Assembly (NCBI RefSeq): GCF_900105455.1 | Contig: NZ_FNSF01000005.1 | Span: 1,054,001-1,118,000, forward strand | DNA from: Tenacibaculum sp. MAR_2009_124 | Lineage (GTDB): Bacteria; Bacteroidota; Bacteroidia; Flavobacteriales; Flavobacteriaceae | DNA length: 64,000 nucleotides | Reading direction: 5' to 3' | In this document: in pieces, positions 23,848 to 31,738 of the stretch | Numbering within the stretch: the first letter of the stretch is position 1 | How the letters are laid out: each line of letters begins with the position of its first letter | Made by a program: the position numbers and the translations under genes | The notes under the pieces: generated by a model | Databases searched by the model: none | Told to the model about the DNA's origin: nothing | Seen by the model: the letters and a program-made list of their open reading frames with translations, nothing else

Positions 23848-25005
23848 ATGCCTTTTTATCATAAACTAGGAAAAATTCCACCAAAACGCCATACACAGTT
23901 CCGCAAGGAAAATGGTGACTTATACTACGAGCAACTTTTTGGCACTATTGGATTCGATGGTATGTCTACTAACATGTACCACGAGTATAGACCAACGATG
24001 GTCAAAGAAATAAAAAAACAGTATAGTGTTGAACCAGAGGTTGCTAAAGCCAATAACATTCAATCGTATCGTTTTAGAGGGTTTCAAGTACCTCAATTTG
24101 ACGACTATTTAGAGAGTAGAAAAGTTGTACTTACCAACAGCGATTGTAATGTGATTTTATCGGCGCCGAGAAAATCTACTGAAGATTATTTCTATAAAAA
24201 CACCGATGCTGATGAAGTGATTTTTATCCATAAAGGATCGGGTAGGTTACGCACCATGTTGGGTAATTTAGAGTTTAAATATGGTGACTATTTAGTAATT
24301 CCACGAGGAATCATTTATCAATTAGATTTTAATGATGAAGATAATCGTTTATTTATTGTAGAATCATATAGTCCGGTTTATACTCCGAAACGTTATAGAA
24401 ATTGGTTTGGACAGTTGTTGGAACATTCGCCTTATTGCGAGCGAGATATTCGTCGTCCTGAAGAATTGGAAACTCATAATGAAAAAGGAGATTTCCTAAT
24501 GAAAATTAAAAAGAAGAATGAAATCATTGAAATGGTTTATGCTTCTCATCCTTTTGATGTAGTTGGGTATGATGGTTTTAATTATCCATATGCTTTTTCT
24601 ATCCATGATTTTGAACCAATAACAGGTAGAATACACTTACCACCTCCAATTCACCAGACTTTTGAAAGTGCTGGATTTGTAATCTGTAGTTTTGTACCAC
24701 GTTTATATGACTATCATCCCGACTCTATTCCGGCTCCATATAACCATAGTAATATTGATTCTGATGAGGTTCTTTATTACGTAGATGGAGATTTTATGAG
24801 TAGGAATGATGTTGCTCCTGGGCATATTTCATTGCACCCAGCAGGAATTCCTCACGGACCGCATCCTGGTGCTGCAGAGAGAAGTATAGGAGAAAAAGAA
24901 ACAGAAGAATTAGCGGTAATGGTCGATACTTTTAAACCGTTAATGGTAACTGAAGAAGCTATGAAAATAGCAGATGAAGATTATTATAAATCTTGGTTAG
25001 AATAA
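23848..25005 (+). CDS. hmgA: Homogentisate 1,2-dioxygenase
   Basis: 385 residues, a cupin-fold iron enzyme that opens the ring of homogentisate to maleylacetoacetate in tyrosine and phenylalanine breakdown. Recognised from N-terminal MPFYHKLGKIPPKRHTQFRK, the middle cupin DEVIFIHKGSG...GDYLVIPRG and C-terminal SLHPAGIPHGPHPG. Shorter than the ~430-residue classic enzyme, but this length is normal in Bacteroidota. Followed by hppD, the preceding step in the pathway. Confidence 0.92.
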   Translation: MPFYHKLGKIPPKRHTQFRKENGDLYYEQLFGTIGFDGMSTNMYHEYRPTMVKEIKKQYSVEPEVAKANNIQSYRFRGFQVPQFDDYLESRKVVLTNSDCNVILSAPRKSTEDYFYKNTDADEVIFIHKGSGRLRTMLGNLEFKYGDYLVIPRGIIYQLDFNDEDNRLFIVESYSPVYTPKRYRNWFGQLLEHSPYCERDIRRPEELETHNEKGDFLMKIKKKNEIIEMVYASHPFDVVGYDGFNYPYAFSIHDFEPITGRIHLPPPIHQTFESAGFVICSFVPRLYDYHPDSIPAPYNHSNIDSDEVLYYVDGDFMSRNDVAPGHISLHPAGIPHGPHPGAAERSIGEKETEELAVMVDTFKPLMVTEEAMKIADEDYYKSWLE

Positions 25006-25067
25006 CTTTGAATAAAGAGACAAGAGGATAGAAGGTGAAAATTTTGACTGGTATTTTAAGTCAATGA

Positions 25068-25289
25068 AAGTTAATTTTTATCCCAAGAAATATTCAGGAA
25101 GGACCTTCAAGAGTTGATAAAGGGTTTTCTCATTTTATGGATATCTCACTTGGCTCATCATTCAAGTTAGAAACGCAATTAATAATTGCTCTTAAACGAA
25201 ATTATATAACGAAAAAAGAATTAACAAAGATTGAAGAAAGAATTGTAGAATTCCATAAGATGGCAATGAGCTTTCAAAAAAAGTTATAA
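25068..25289 (+). pseudogene. Remnant of a four-helix-bundle (23S rRNA intervening-sequence type) protein
   Basis: In the gap between hmgA and hppD an open stretch of 73 codons without a start reads IPRNIQEGPSRVDKGFSHF and later FKLETQLIIALKRNYI, ending at TAA 25287-25289. This is the C-terminal two thirds of the S23/four-helix-bundle family (normal length about 115-120). The N-terminus is missing: a TGA stands at 25065 in this frame and the only nearby ATG (25064) is out of frame. Probably non-functional. Confidence 0.65.
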
Positions 25290-25337
25290 TAGCATCTTTT
25301 CTAATATCTTTTTTCTCTTTTCAAAAAAGAAGAACAC

Positions 25338-26498
25338 ATGTCAAAAGAAATAAAATCAGTAAACTACGGTTTAGAAAAAATATTTGAAGGAGCTCAAGAT
25401 TTCCTTCCACTTTTAGGAACAGATTATGTTGAATTTTATGTAGGTAACGCAAAACAATCTGCCCATTTTTATAAAACAGCATTTGGGTTTCAATCTCACG
25501 CTTATCGTGGTTTAGAAACAGGATCGAAAGACTCCGTAAGTTATGTGTTAAAGCAGGATAAAATAAGATTGGTTTTGACTACTCCATTAAATAGTGAGTC
25601 AGCTGTTAACGATCATATTGTTAAGCACGGTGATGGTGTAAAAGTGGTTGCTTTATGGGTAGAAGATGCTCGTTCCGCTTGGGAAGAAACAACAAAAAGA
25701 GGAGCAAAATCTTATATGGAGCCAACTGTTGAAAAAGATGAACATGGAGAGGTAGTTCGTTCTGGAATTTACACCTATGGAGAAACGGTTCATATGTTTG
25801 TAGAGCGTAAAAATTATACTGGTGCTTTTTTACCTGGTTTTAAAGAATGGAATCCTGATTATAACCCACCAAGTGCCGGATTAAAGTATATCGACCACAT
25901 GGTAGGTAACGTCGGTTGGGGGCAAATGGACAAGTGGGTGAAATGGTATGAAGAAGTAATGGGGTTTGAGAACTTTCTTTCATTTGATGATAAGCAAATC
26001 CATACTGAATATTCAGCACTTATGAGTAAAGTAATGAGTAACGGTAATGGAAGGGTTAAATTTCCAATTAATGAGCCAGCAAAAGCAGCAAAGCGTTCTC
26101 AAATTGAAGAGTATTTAGATTTTTACGAAGGAGAAGGCGTTCAGCATATTGCAGTTGCTACGGATGATATCGTTAAAACGGTTGCTCAGTTAAGAGCTAA
26201 TGGAGTAGAGTTTTTACCACCACCACCACAATCTTATTATGATATGATCCCTGAGAGATTAGGAGTGCATATGGAAATAATGAAAGAAGATATTTCTAAA
26301 TTACAGGAGTTATCTATTTTAGTTGATGCAGATGAGGAAGGATATTTATTACAAATATTCACAAAACCAGTAGAAGATAGACCAACTTTATTCTTTGAAA
26401 TTATTCAAAGAATGGGAGCTCGTGGATTTGGAGCTGGAAATTTTAAAGCGTTGTTTGAATCTATTGAAAGAGAGCAACAATTAAGAGGAACACTATAA
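25338..26498 (+). CDS. hppD: 4-Hydroxyphenylpyruvate dioxygenase
   Basis: 386 residues. Converts 4-hydroxyphenylpyruvate to homogentisate, the substrate of HmgA. Two vicinal-oxygen-chelate halves; iron ligands lie in YIDHMVGNVG, GVQHIAVATDDI and LFFEIIQRMG (His, His, Glu). C-terminal gating helix GNFKALFESIEREQ is complete. Together with hmgA it forms the core tyrosine catabolic route. Confidence 0.95.
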   Translation: MSKEIKSVNYGLEKIFEGAQDFLPLLGTDYVEFYVGNAKQSAHFYKTAFGFQSHAYRGLETGSKDSVSYVLKQDKIRLVLTTPLNSESAVNDHIVKHGDGVKVVALWVEDARSAWEETTKRGAKSYMEPTVEKDEHGEVVRSGIYTYGETVHMFVERKNYTGAFLPGFKEWNPDYNPPSAGLKYIDHMVGNVGWGQMDKWVKWYEEVMGFENFLSFDDKQIHTEYSALMSKVMSNGNGRVKFPINEPAKAAKRSQIEEYLDFYEGEGVQHIAVATDDIVKTVAQLRANGVEFLPPPPQSYYDMIPERLGVHMEIMKEDISKLQELSILVDADEEGYLLQIFTKPVEDRPTLFFEIIQRMGARGFGAGNFKALFESIEREQQLRGTL

Positions 26499-26521
26499 TC
26501 AACTATAGAATATGAGAAAAT

Positions 26522-26556
26522 AAAGCCAAGAATTATAACTAATTTCTTGGCTTTTT
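26522..26556 (+). terminator. Terminator after hppD
   Basis: AAAGCCAAGAA (26522-26532) pairs with TTCTTGGCTTT (26544-26554), followed by T-rich sequence. Confidence 0.85.
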
Positions 26557-26733
26557 GTTTTCTAAAAAAAAATGAATCGATATATAAACATAAAATCTCC
26601 TTTTTCTTAATCATATTATCGCATATGGAAAAAGTCAAACGCCCTGTATTAAAAATACACTAAGAGAAGAGGAATTCCGGTTTTTGGCAAACATTTAAAT
26701 ACTCATAAGCGAGTAAATGATTAACAATTATTG

Positions 26734-26741
26734 TAATTTTG
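26734..26741 (+). promoter_or_regulatory. -7 element very close to the kynA start
   Basis: TAATTTTG (TAnnTTTG) ends only 4 bases before the kynA ATG (26746). If used, the mRNA would be leaderless or nearly so. No convincing -33 TTG. Confidence 0.4.
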
Positions 26742-26745
26742 ACAC

Positions 26746-27663
26746 ATGAATAAAGAGGAATTATTAAAGGCCATTGAAGAAAAATACAATGACCTTGGAG
26801 TCTCTACAGAAACAATGCTAGAAGGACTTCTTTGGAGTAAACCTATTACGTATTGGGATTATATACAAACTGATGCTCTTTTAGGTTTGCAAATACCTAG
26901 AACAACTGAGCCAGACGAGATGGTGTTTATTATGTACCATCAAGTAAATGAATTATTGTTCAAAATGATTTTGTGGGAAATTGATCAGGTAGCAAAGGCT
27001 GTTGAAATTTCTGCGGAGAAATTCTCGAAACATTTAACAAGAATTAGTCGATATTTTGATATGCTTTGCAGCTCGTTCTCAGTAATGGCTGATGGAATGG
27101 ATGTTGAACAATATTTAAAATTTAGAAGCGCTTTAACGCCAGCAAGTGGTTTTCAAAGTGCTCAATATAGAAAGGTTGAGTTTGCTTCAACTGAATTAAT
27201 CAATTTAATTGATTCACGATTTAGAGATACGATTGATCGAAGCTCGTCATTTAAAAATGCCTATGATCATTTGTATTGGCAAGCAGCTGGTAAAAATTAT
27301 ACTACAGGTCAAAAAACAACTTTATTGAAACTCTTTGAGAAAAAGTATATGGGAGAGTTTATTGATTTTATGGAAGATTATAGAGATTGTAATTTATCTG
27401 TAAAGTTTAAACAATTACCAAAAGAAACCAGAGAGGATAAAGAGTTGATTGAAGCTATGCGTCATTACGATTATACCGTAAATGTTAAATGGGTAATGGC
27501 ACATTATAATGCCGCTGGAAAATATTTAGGAGGAGATGATACAGCTTTGGAAGCAACAGGTGGTAGTAATTGGAGAAAATATTTACACCCAAAATATCAA
27601 AGACGAATTTTCTTTCCCTATTTATGGAGTGAAGAAGAGCTTAAAAATTGGGGAACATTTTAA
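26746..27663 (+). CDS. kynA: Tryptophan 2,3-dioxygenase
   Basis: 305 residues. Heme enzyme that oxidises L-tryptophan to N-formylkynurenine. The family signature MYHQVNELLFKMILWEI (about 64-80) and heme/substrate segments QYLKFRSALTPASGFQS and TGGSNWRKYL (GT/S-GGS region) are present. Length fits bacterial enzymes (about 280-310). No other kynurenine-pathway gene is nearby; it is placed beside tyrosine catabolism and closed by a terminator. Confidence 0.94.
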   Translation: MNKEELLKAIEEKYNDLGVSTETMLEGLLWSKPITYWDYIQTDALLGLQIPRTTEPDEMVFIMYHQVNELLFKMILWEIDQVAKAVEISAEKFSKHLTRISRYFDMLCSSFSVMADGMDVEQYLKFRSALTPASGFQSAQYRKVEFASTELINLIDSRFRDTIDRSSSFKNAYDHLYWQAAGKNYTTGQKTTLLKLFEKKYMGEFIDFMEDYRDCNLSVKFKQLPKETREDKELIEAMRHYDYTVNVKWVMAHYNAAGKYLGGDDTALEATGGSNWRKYLHPKYQRRIFFPYLWSEEELKNWGTF

Positions 27664-27670
27664 AAATTAT

Positions 27671-27702
27671 AGCCATTGATGAAATTTCAATGGCTTTTTT
27701 TA
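27671..27702 (+). terminator. Terminator after kynA
   Basis: AGCCATTGA (27671-27679) pairs with TCAATGGCT (27687-27695), followed by TTTTT. Confidence 0.88.
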
Positions 27703-27795
27703 TTTTTTGGAATAGAAATTGTTTATCAAAATTCATAAGTTTGATGAAAACAGAATTAAATGTTTTGTTTCATGTGGAACTATAAAAGAATACAG

Positions 27796-28575
27796 ATGAG
27801 AAAATATATCACTTTTTTAGCTTTAATATGTTTGACGTTAAATATTAACGCTCAAGAATTACCTACTCCATTTAAAGGAGGAGAATGGCTAAAATATAAA
27901 ATGAGCTATAGCGGTTTTTTGAGAGCAGGAACAGCCACTTTGGAATTAAAAGATGAAACGCTTAAGGGCAGAAAAGTAATTCATGCAATTGGTAAAGGAT
28001 GGACATCAGGTATGATCAGTTGGTTTTTTAAGGTAAATGATAGGTATGAAAGTTATTTTACACCAAAAAAAGTAAAACCCTATTTATTTGTAAGAGACAT
28101 TGATGAAGGCGGATTTAAAAAGAAAAGAAATGTCACCTTTAATTATGAAAGCAATACAGCATACGTTCAGGATTTTATCAAACAAAAGGACAGTATTATT
28201 TCTGTAAAAAGTCCTCAAGATATGATTTCGACATTTTATTTTTTGAGGAATTATAATACAAAAAGCATGAAGAAAGGAGACGAAATTAATGTGTCAATGT
28301 TTTTTGACGACAAAAGTTATCCTTTTAAATTAAGGTGTTTAGGATATGAAACCTTAAAAACTAAGTTTGGAAAAGTAAAAACGCAAAAATTCCGTCCGTT
28401 AGTGCAAGCAGGAAGAGTGTTTAAAGCTAAAGAAAGTGTTACCGTTTGGATTACGGCTGACGATAATAAAGTGCCAATTAAAATGAAGGCATCTTTAGCA
28501 GTAGGGTCTTTAAGGGCAGAATTAGAAGCATATAAAGGCTTGGCCAATCCTTTTGAGATTATATTTACAAAGTAA
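27796..28575 (+). CDS. DUF3108 domain protein, secreted
   Basis: 259 residues from the ATG at 27796 (MRKYITFLALICLTLNINAQ is a clear signal peptide; an in-frame ATG 36 bases earlier would bury it). The mature protein (FKGGEWLKYKMSYSGFLRAGTATLEL) matches DUF3108, a beta-rich periplasmic family of unknown role. TAAGTTTG at 27736-27743 is a possible -7 box. It precedes an M23 lipoprotein in the same direction, suggesting a cell-envelope role. Confidence 0.85.
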   Translation: MRKYITFLALICLTLNINAQELPTPFKGGEWLKYKMSYSGFLRAGTATLELKDETLKGRKVIHAIGKGWTSGMISWFFKVNDRYESYFTPKKVKPYLFVRDIDEGGFKKKRNVTFNYESNTAYVQDFIKQKDSIISVKSPQDMISTFYFLRNYNTKSMKKGDEINVSMFFDDKSYPFKLRCLGYETLKTKFGKVKTQKFRPLVQAGRVFKAKESVTVWITADDNKVPIKMKASLAVGSLRAELEAYKGLANPFEIIFTK

Positions 28576-28727
28576 TAATACCTGTTCTGATTTAATACTA
28601 CGTAAATAAAAAGTCGATATTTTTTGTGTAAACGAAGAAGGCCAATTTTTAATGGGTAATACTGAGTTGGAAATGCTATATGTTGTTTGTGAGTTGTTAA
28701 AATGTAAAAATCAAATGTAAATATTTG

Positions 28728-28735
28728 TATTTTTG
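28728..28735 (+). promoter_or_regulatory. -7 element of the M23 lipoprotein gene
   Basis: TATTTTTG matches TAnnTTTG, 28 bases before the TTG start at 28764; no clear -33 partner. Confidence 0.45.
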
Positions 28736-28763
28736 CGAGAATGGTCATTAAAAACAGCTCTTT

Positions 28764-30047
28764 TTGAAACAAATAACATACCTACTACTACTCACTATCT
28801 TTATTATTTTATCTTGTAAAAAAGAAGATAAAAAGGAAGTCATTGAAATAAAAGAAATAAAAAAGCCAGAGCCGATAATGTTTTTCGGGTATAGCTTAGA
28901 TAAATTTAATATTGTAAACGATACCATTAAAAAAGGGGAAAGTTTTGGTGTTATTTTGGATAGACATCATGTGATGTATCCTAAAATCAATAAAATAGCT
29001 ACGACCATTAAAGATACATTTGATGTTAGAAGGGTTAGAACTGGCAGGCCATACACTATTTTAACCTCAAAAGATTCTTTAGAAAAAGCGCAAGTTTTTA
29101 TTTACAAGCATAATAGAGTTCAAGCGACTGTTATTGATTTTAAAGATTCTATTATTTCCGCTTTTAAGCATAAAAAGAAGATAAAAGTTATAGAGAAAGA
29201 AATAGTAGGTGAAATTAATTCAAACCTTTCTGTAACTATGGATAGTTTAGGGTTAAATGCATCGCTAACAAATACAGTTGCTGATATTTATGCATGGACA
29301 TTAGATTTTTATCGTCTTCAGAAAGGAGATAATTTCAAACTTGTTTACGAGGAAAAGTTTATTAACGACACTGTTTTTGTCGGATATGGAGAGGTAAAGG
29401 CTGCTTTATTTAATCATAAAGGAGAAGATTTATATGCTTATAAATTTATTGCCGATACTATTAAGAATGAAGCCGATTATTATGATGAAAAAGGAAATAT
29501 GCTTAGAAGTACTTTCTTAAAATCACCAATAAAATTTCAATACCGAATTTCATCAAGATTTAATTTACGTAGAAGGATTAAACTTTACGGAAATAGAATA
29601 AGACCGCATCGAGGAACTGATTTCGCAGCTCCGTACGGTACACCAATTATGACTACCGCAAGTGGGACTGTTGTAGAATCTGCCAGAAGAGGAGGGAACG
29701 GAAACTATGTGAAAGTAAAACATAATAGTACTTATACAACTCAATACTTACACATGAAAAGGAGAAAGGTTCGTGTGGGAGACTATGTGAAGCAAGGAGA
29801 TATTATCGGTTGGGTTGGAATGACAGGAAATACTAGTGGGCCTCATGTCTGTTATCGTTTTTGGAAAAACAGAGTACAAGTTGATCCCTTCAGAGAAAAA
29901 CTTCCTTCAGCAAAACCTTTGGCAGACTCTATTAAACCTCGATTTTTTAAATATATAGAACCATTTCGAAAACAATTAGATAGTATTTGTTTTTTAAAAA
30001 AGGAAGATTCTATACTTTTGGGGGAAGAAAATCTTGCAACTAATTAA
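28764..30047 (+). CDS. M23 (LytM-type) peptidase-family lipoprotein
   Basis: 427 residues from a TTG start, chosen because it gives a lipoprotein signal (KQITYLLLLTIFIILSC, lipid Cys18). N-terminal half has LysM-like or OapA-like repeats (YTILTSKDSLEKAQVFIYK). The LytM domain is at about 260-375: zinc ligands His282 and Asp286 (PHRGTDFAAPYGTP), YLHMKR, and GPHVCYRF where the usual HxH is His361-Val-Cys363. It would cut or help cut peptidoglycan crosslinks at the envelope. pgi follows by 5 bases. Confidence 0.9.
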   Translation: MKQITYLLLLTIFIILSCKKEDKKEVIEIKEIKKPEPIMFFGYSLDKFNIVNDTIKKGESFGVILDRHHVMYPKINKIATTIKDTFDVRRVRTGRPYTILTSKDSLEKAQVFIYKHNRVQATVIDFKDSIISAFKHKKKIKVIEKEIVGEINSNLSVTMDSLGLNASLTNTVADIYAWTLDFYRLQKGDNFKLVYEEKFINDTVFVGYGEVKAALFNHKGEDLYAYKFIADTIKNEADYYDEKGNMLRSTFLKSPIKFQYRISSRFNLRRRIKLYGNRIRPHRGTDFAAPYGTPIMTTASGTVVESARRGGNGNYVKVKHNSTYTTQYLHMKRRKVRVGDYVKQGDIIGWVGMTGNTSGPHVCYRFWKNRVQVDPFREKLPSAKPLADSIKPRFFKYIEPFRKQLDSICFLKKEDSILLGEENLATN

Positions 30048-30052
30048 AAAAC

Positions 30053-31621
30053 ATGGCATTAAAGAACATTAATCCGACGGAGACCGAAGCTTGGAAAAAA
30101 TTAGAAACTCACTACGAAAACACAAAACATTATAACTTAAGAAAGTTTTTTCAAGAAGATGGAGAAAGAGAAAAAGAGTTTGCCTATGCATTTGATGATT
30201 TCAAAATAGATCTTTCAAAAAATTTAATTTCTAAAGAAACACTAAGCAATCTATTGTCGTTAGCCGATGATGTTGATTTAAAAGATGCCATAGAAAAATA
30301 CTTTACAGGTGATGCTATAAACGTAACGGAAGGAAGATCTGTTTTACATACAGCGCTGAGGAGTAATTCTGAAGAACCTGTTTTAGTTAATGGTAAAGAT
30401 GTTAAACCTCAAATTAAAACTGCACTTAGAAAAATTAAAGCTTTTTCAGGAAAGGTAATTTCCGGTAAATGGAAAGGATATACAGATAAGCCAATTACAG
30501 ATATAGTCAATATTGGAATTGGAGGCTCAGATTTTGGACCTCGAATGGTGGTTGAGTCGTTAAAGTATTATCAAAATAAATTTAACACTCATTTTGTTTC
30601 AAATGTAGATGGTGATCATGTTCAGGAAATTTTAAAAAAAATAAACCCTGAAACCACACTCTTTGTAATTGTTTCGAAAACTTTTACAACGCAAGAAACT
30701 ATCACAAATGCAAATACCATAAGAGATTGGTTTTTAAAGTCAGCAACCGTTTTTGATGTCGCAAAACATTTTGTGGCAGTATCAACAAATATAAACGCCG
30801 TTGTAGATTTTGGAATTGATAAAAAAAATATCTTCCCAATGTGGGATTGGGTAGGAGGACGCTTCTCCTTATGGTCTGCAGTAGGACTTACTATTAGTTT
30901 ATCTCTAGGGTTTGATAAATTCAGAGAATTGTTAGATGGAGCAGAAAAAATGGATATCCATTTTAGAACTTCAGATTTTGATCAGAATATTCCTGTTTTA
31001 CTATCATTATTAAGTGTATGGTATAACAACTTTTTAAATTGTGAATCGGAAGCTATCTTTAGTTATTCTCATTATTTGAAAGATTTACCTGAGTATTTAC
31101 AGCAAGCATTTATGGAAAGTAATGGGAAAGGAGTTGATAGGAATGGGGCAGAAGTTACTTATCAAACGGGATCTATAGTATGGGGAAGTGTTGGTACAAA
31201 TATGCAGCATTCGTTCATGCAACTTTTGCATCAAGGAACTAAGATAATTCCAGCTGATTTTATTGGTTTTGAAGAGTCATTATATGGAGACGAGGATCAT
31301 CACAACAAATTGATGGCTAATTTTTATGGTCAAATAGAAGCACTGGCTTTTGGTAAAACGAGGGAAGAGGCACATTTAGATTTAAAAGTAAACGGGAAAC
31401 TTGATGATTTAGCACGCTTACTCCCTTACAAAGTTTTTTCAGGAAATAAGCCCTCAACGGCAATAACTATCAAAAAATTGACGCCAGAAACTTTAGGGAT
31501 GCTTATTTCTATGTATGAACATAAAGTGTTTGTGCAAGGAATTTTATGGAATGTATATTCTTTCGATCAATTTGGAGTAGAACTCGGTAAAGAATTGGCA
31601 AAAAAAATGCTAAAGTCTTAA
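30053..31621 (+). CDS. pgi: Glucose-6-phosphate isomerase
   Basis: 522 residues. Interconverts glucose-6-phosphate and fructose-6-phosphate. Signatures GGRFSLWSAVGLTISLSLG, NIGIGGSDFGPRM (sugar-phosphate site), YGQIEALAFGKT, and the C-terminal DQFGVELGKELAKK are complete. Somewhat shorter than E. coli PGI (549) but no domain is missing. Five bases after the lipoprotein gene, so likely co-transcribed. Confidence 0.96.
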   Translation: MALKNINPTETEAWKKLETHYENTKHYNLRKFFQEDGEREKEFAYAFDDFKIDLSKNLISKETLSNLLSLADDVDLKDAIEKYFTGDAINVTEGRSVLHTALRSNSEEPVLVNGKDVKPQIKTALRKIKAFSGKVISGKWKGYTDKPITDIVNIGIGGSDFGPRMVVESLKYYQNKFNTHFVSNVDGDHVQEILKKINPETTLFVIVSKTFTTQETITNANTIRDWFLKSATVFDVAKHFVAVSTNINAVVDFGIDKKNIFPMWDWVGGRFSLWSAVGLTISLSLGFDKFRELLDGAEKMDIHFRTSDFDQNIPVLLSLLSVWYNNFLNCESEAIFSYSHYLKDLPEYLQQAFMESNGKGVDRNGAEVTYQTGSIVWGSVGTNMQHSFMQLLHQGTKIIPADFIGFEESLYGDEDHHNKLMANFYGQIEALAFGKTREEAHLDLKVNGKLDDLARLLPYKVFSGNKPSTAITIKKLTPETLGMLISMYEHKVFVQGILWNVYSFDQFGVELGKELAKKMLKS

Positions 31622-31629
31622 AAATTAAC

Positions 31630-31667
31630 TACTTTTAAAACTTAAAAGTATGTTAAAAAACTTAACA
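31630..31667. repeat. Tandem palindromes between pgi and the TonB receptor
   Basis: TACTTTTAA-AAC-TTAAAAGTA (31630-31650) is followed directly by TGTTAA-AAAAC-TTAACA (31651-31667). They end 72 bases before the receptor start. They could be two operators or a weak terminator pair. A weak promoter (TTG 31679-31681, 17 bases, GAATTTTG 31699-31706) lies just downstream. Confidence 0.45.
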
Positions 31668-31738
31668 TTTAGTTAATATTGGGAATGAGTAAATGTTGGA
31701 ATTTTGCTCAAGCTATTTAATAACAATTAGATTAGACA

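Noticed and set aside
28317-28772. 151-codon open frame on the - strand over DUF3108 and the following gap
   Set aside because: Most of it mirrors the DUF3108 coding sequence; composition is not protein-like and there is no promoter or start context.
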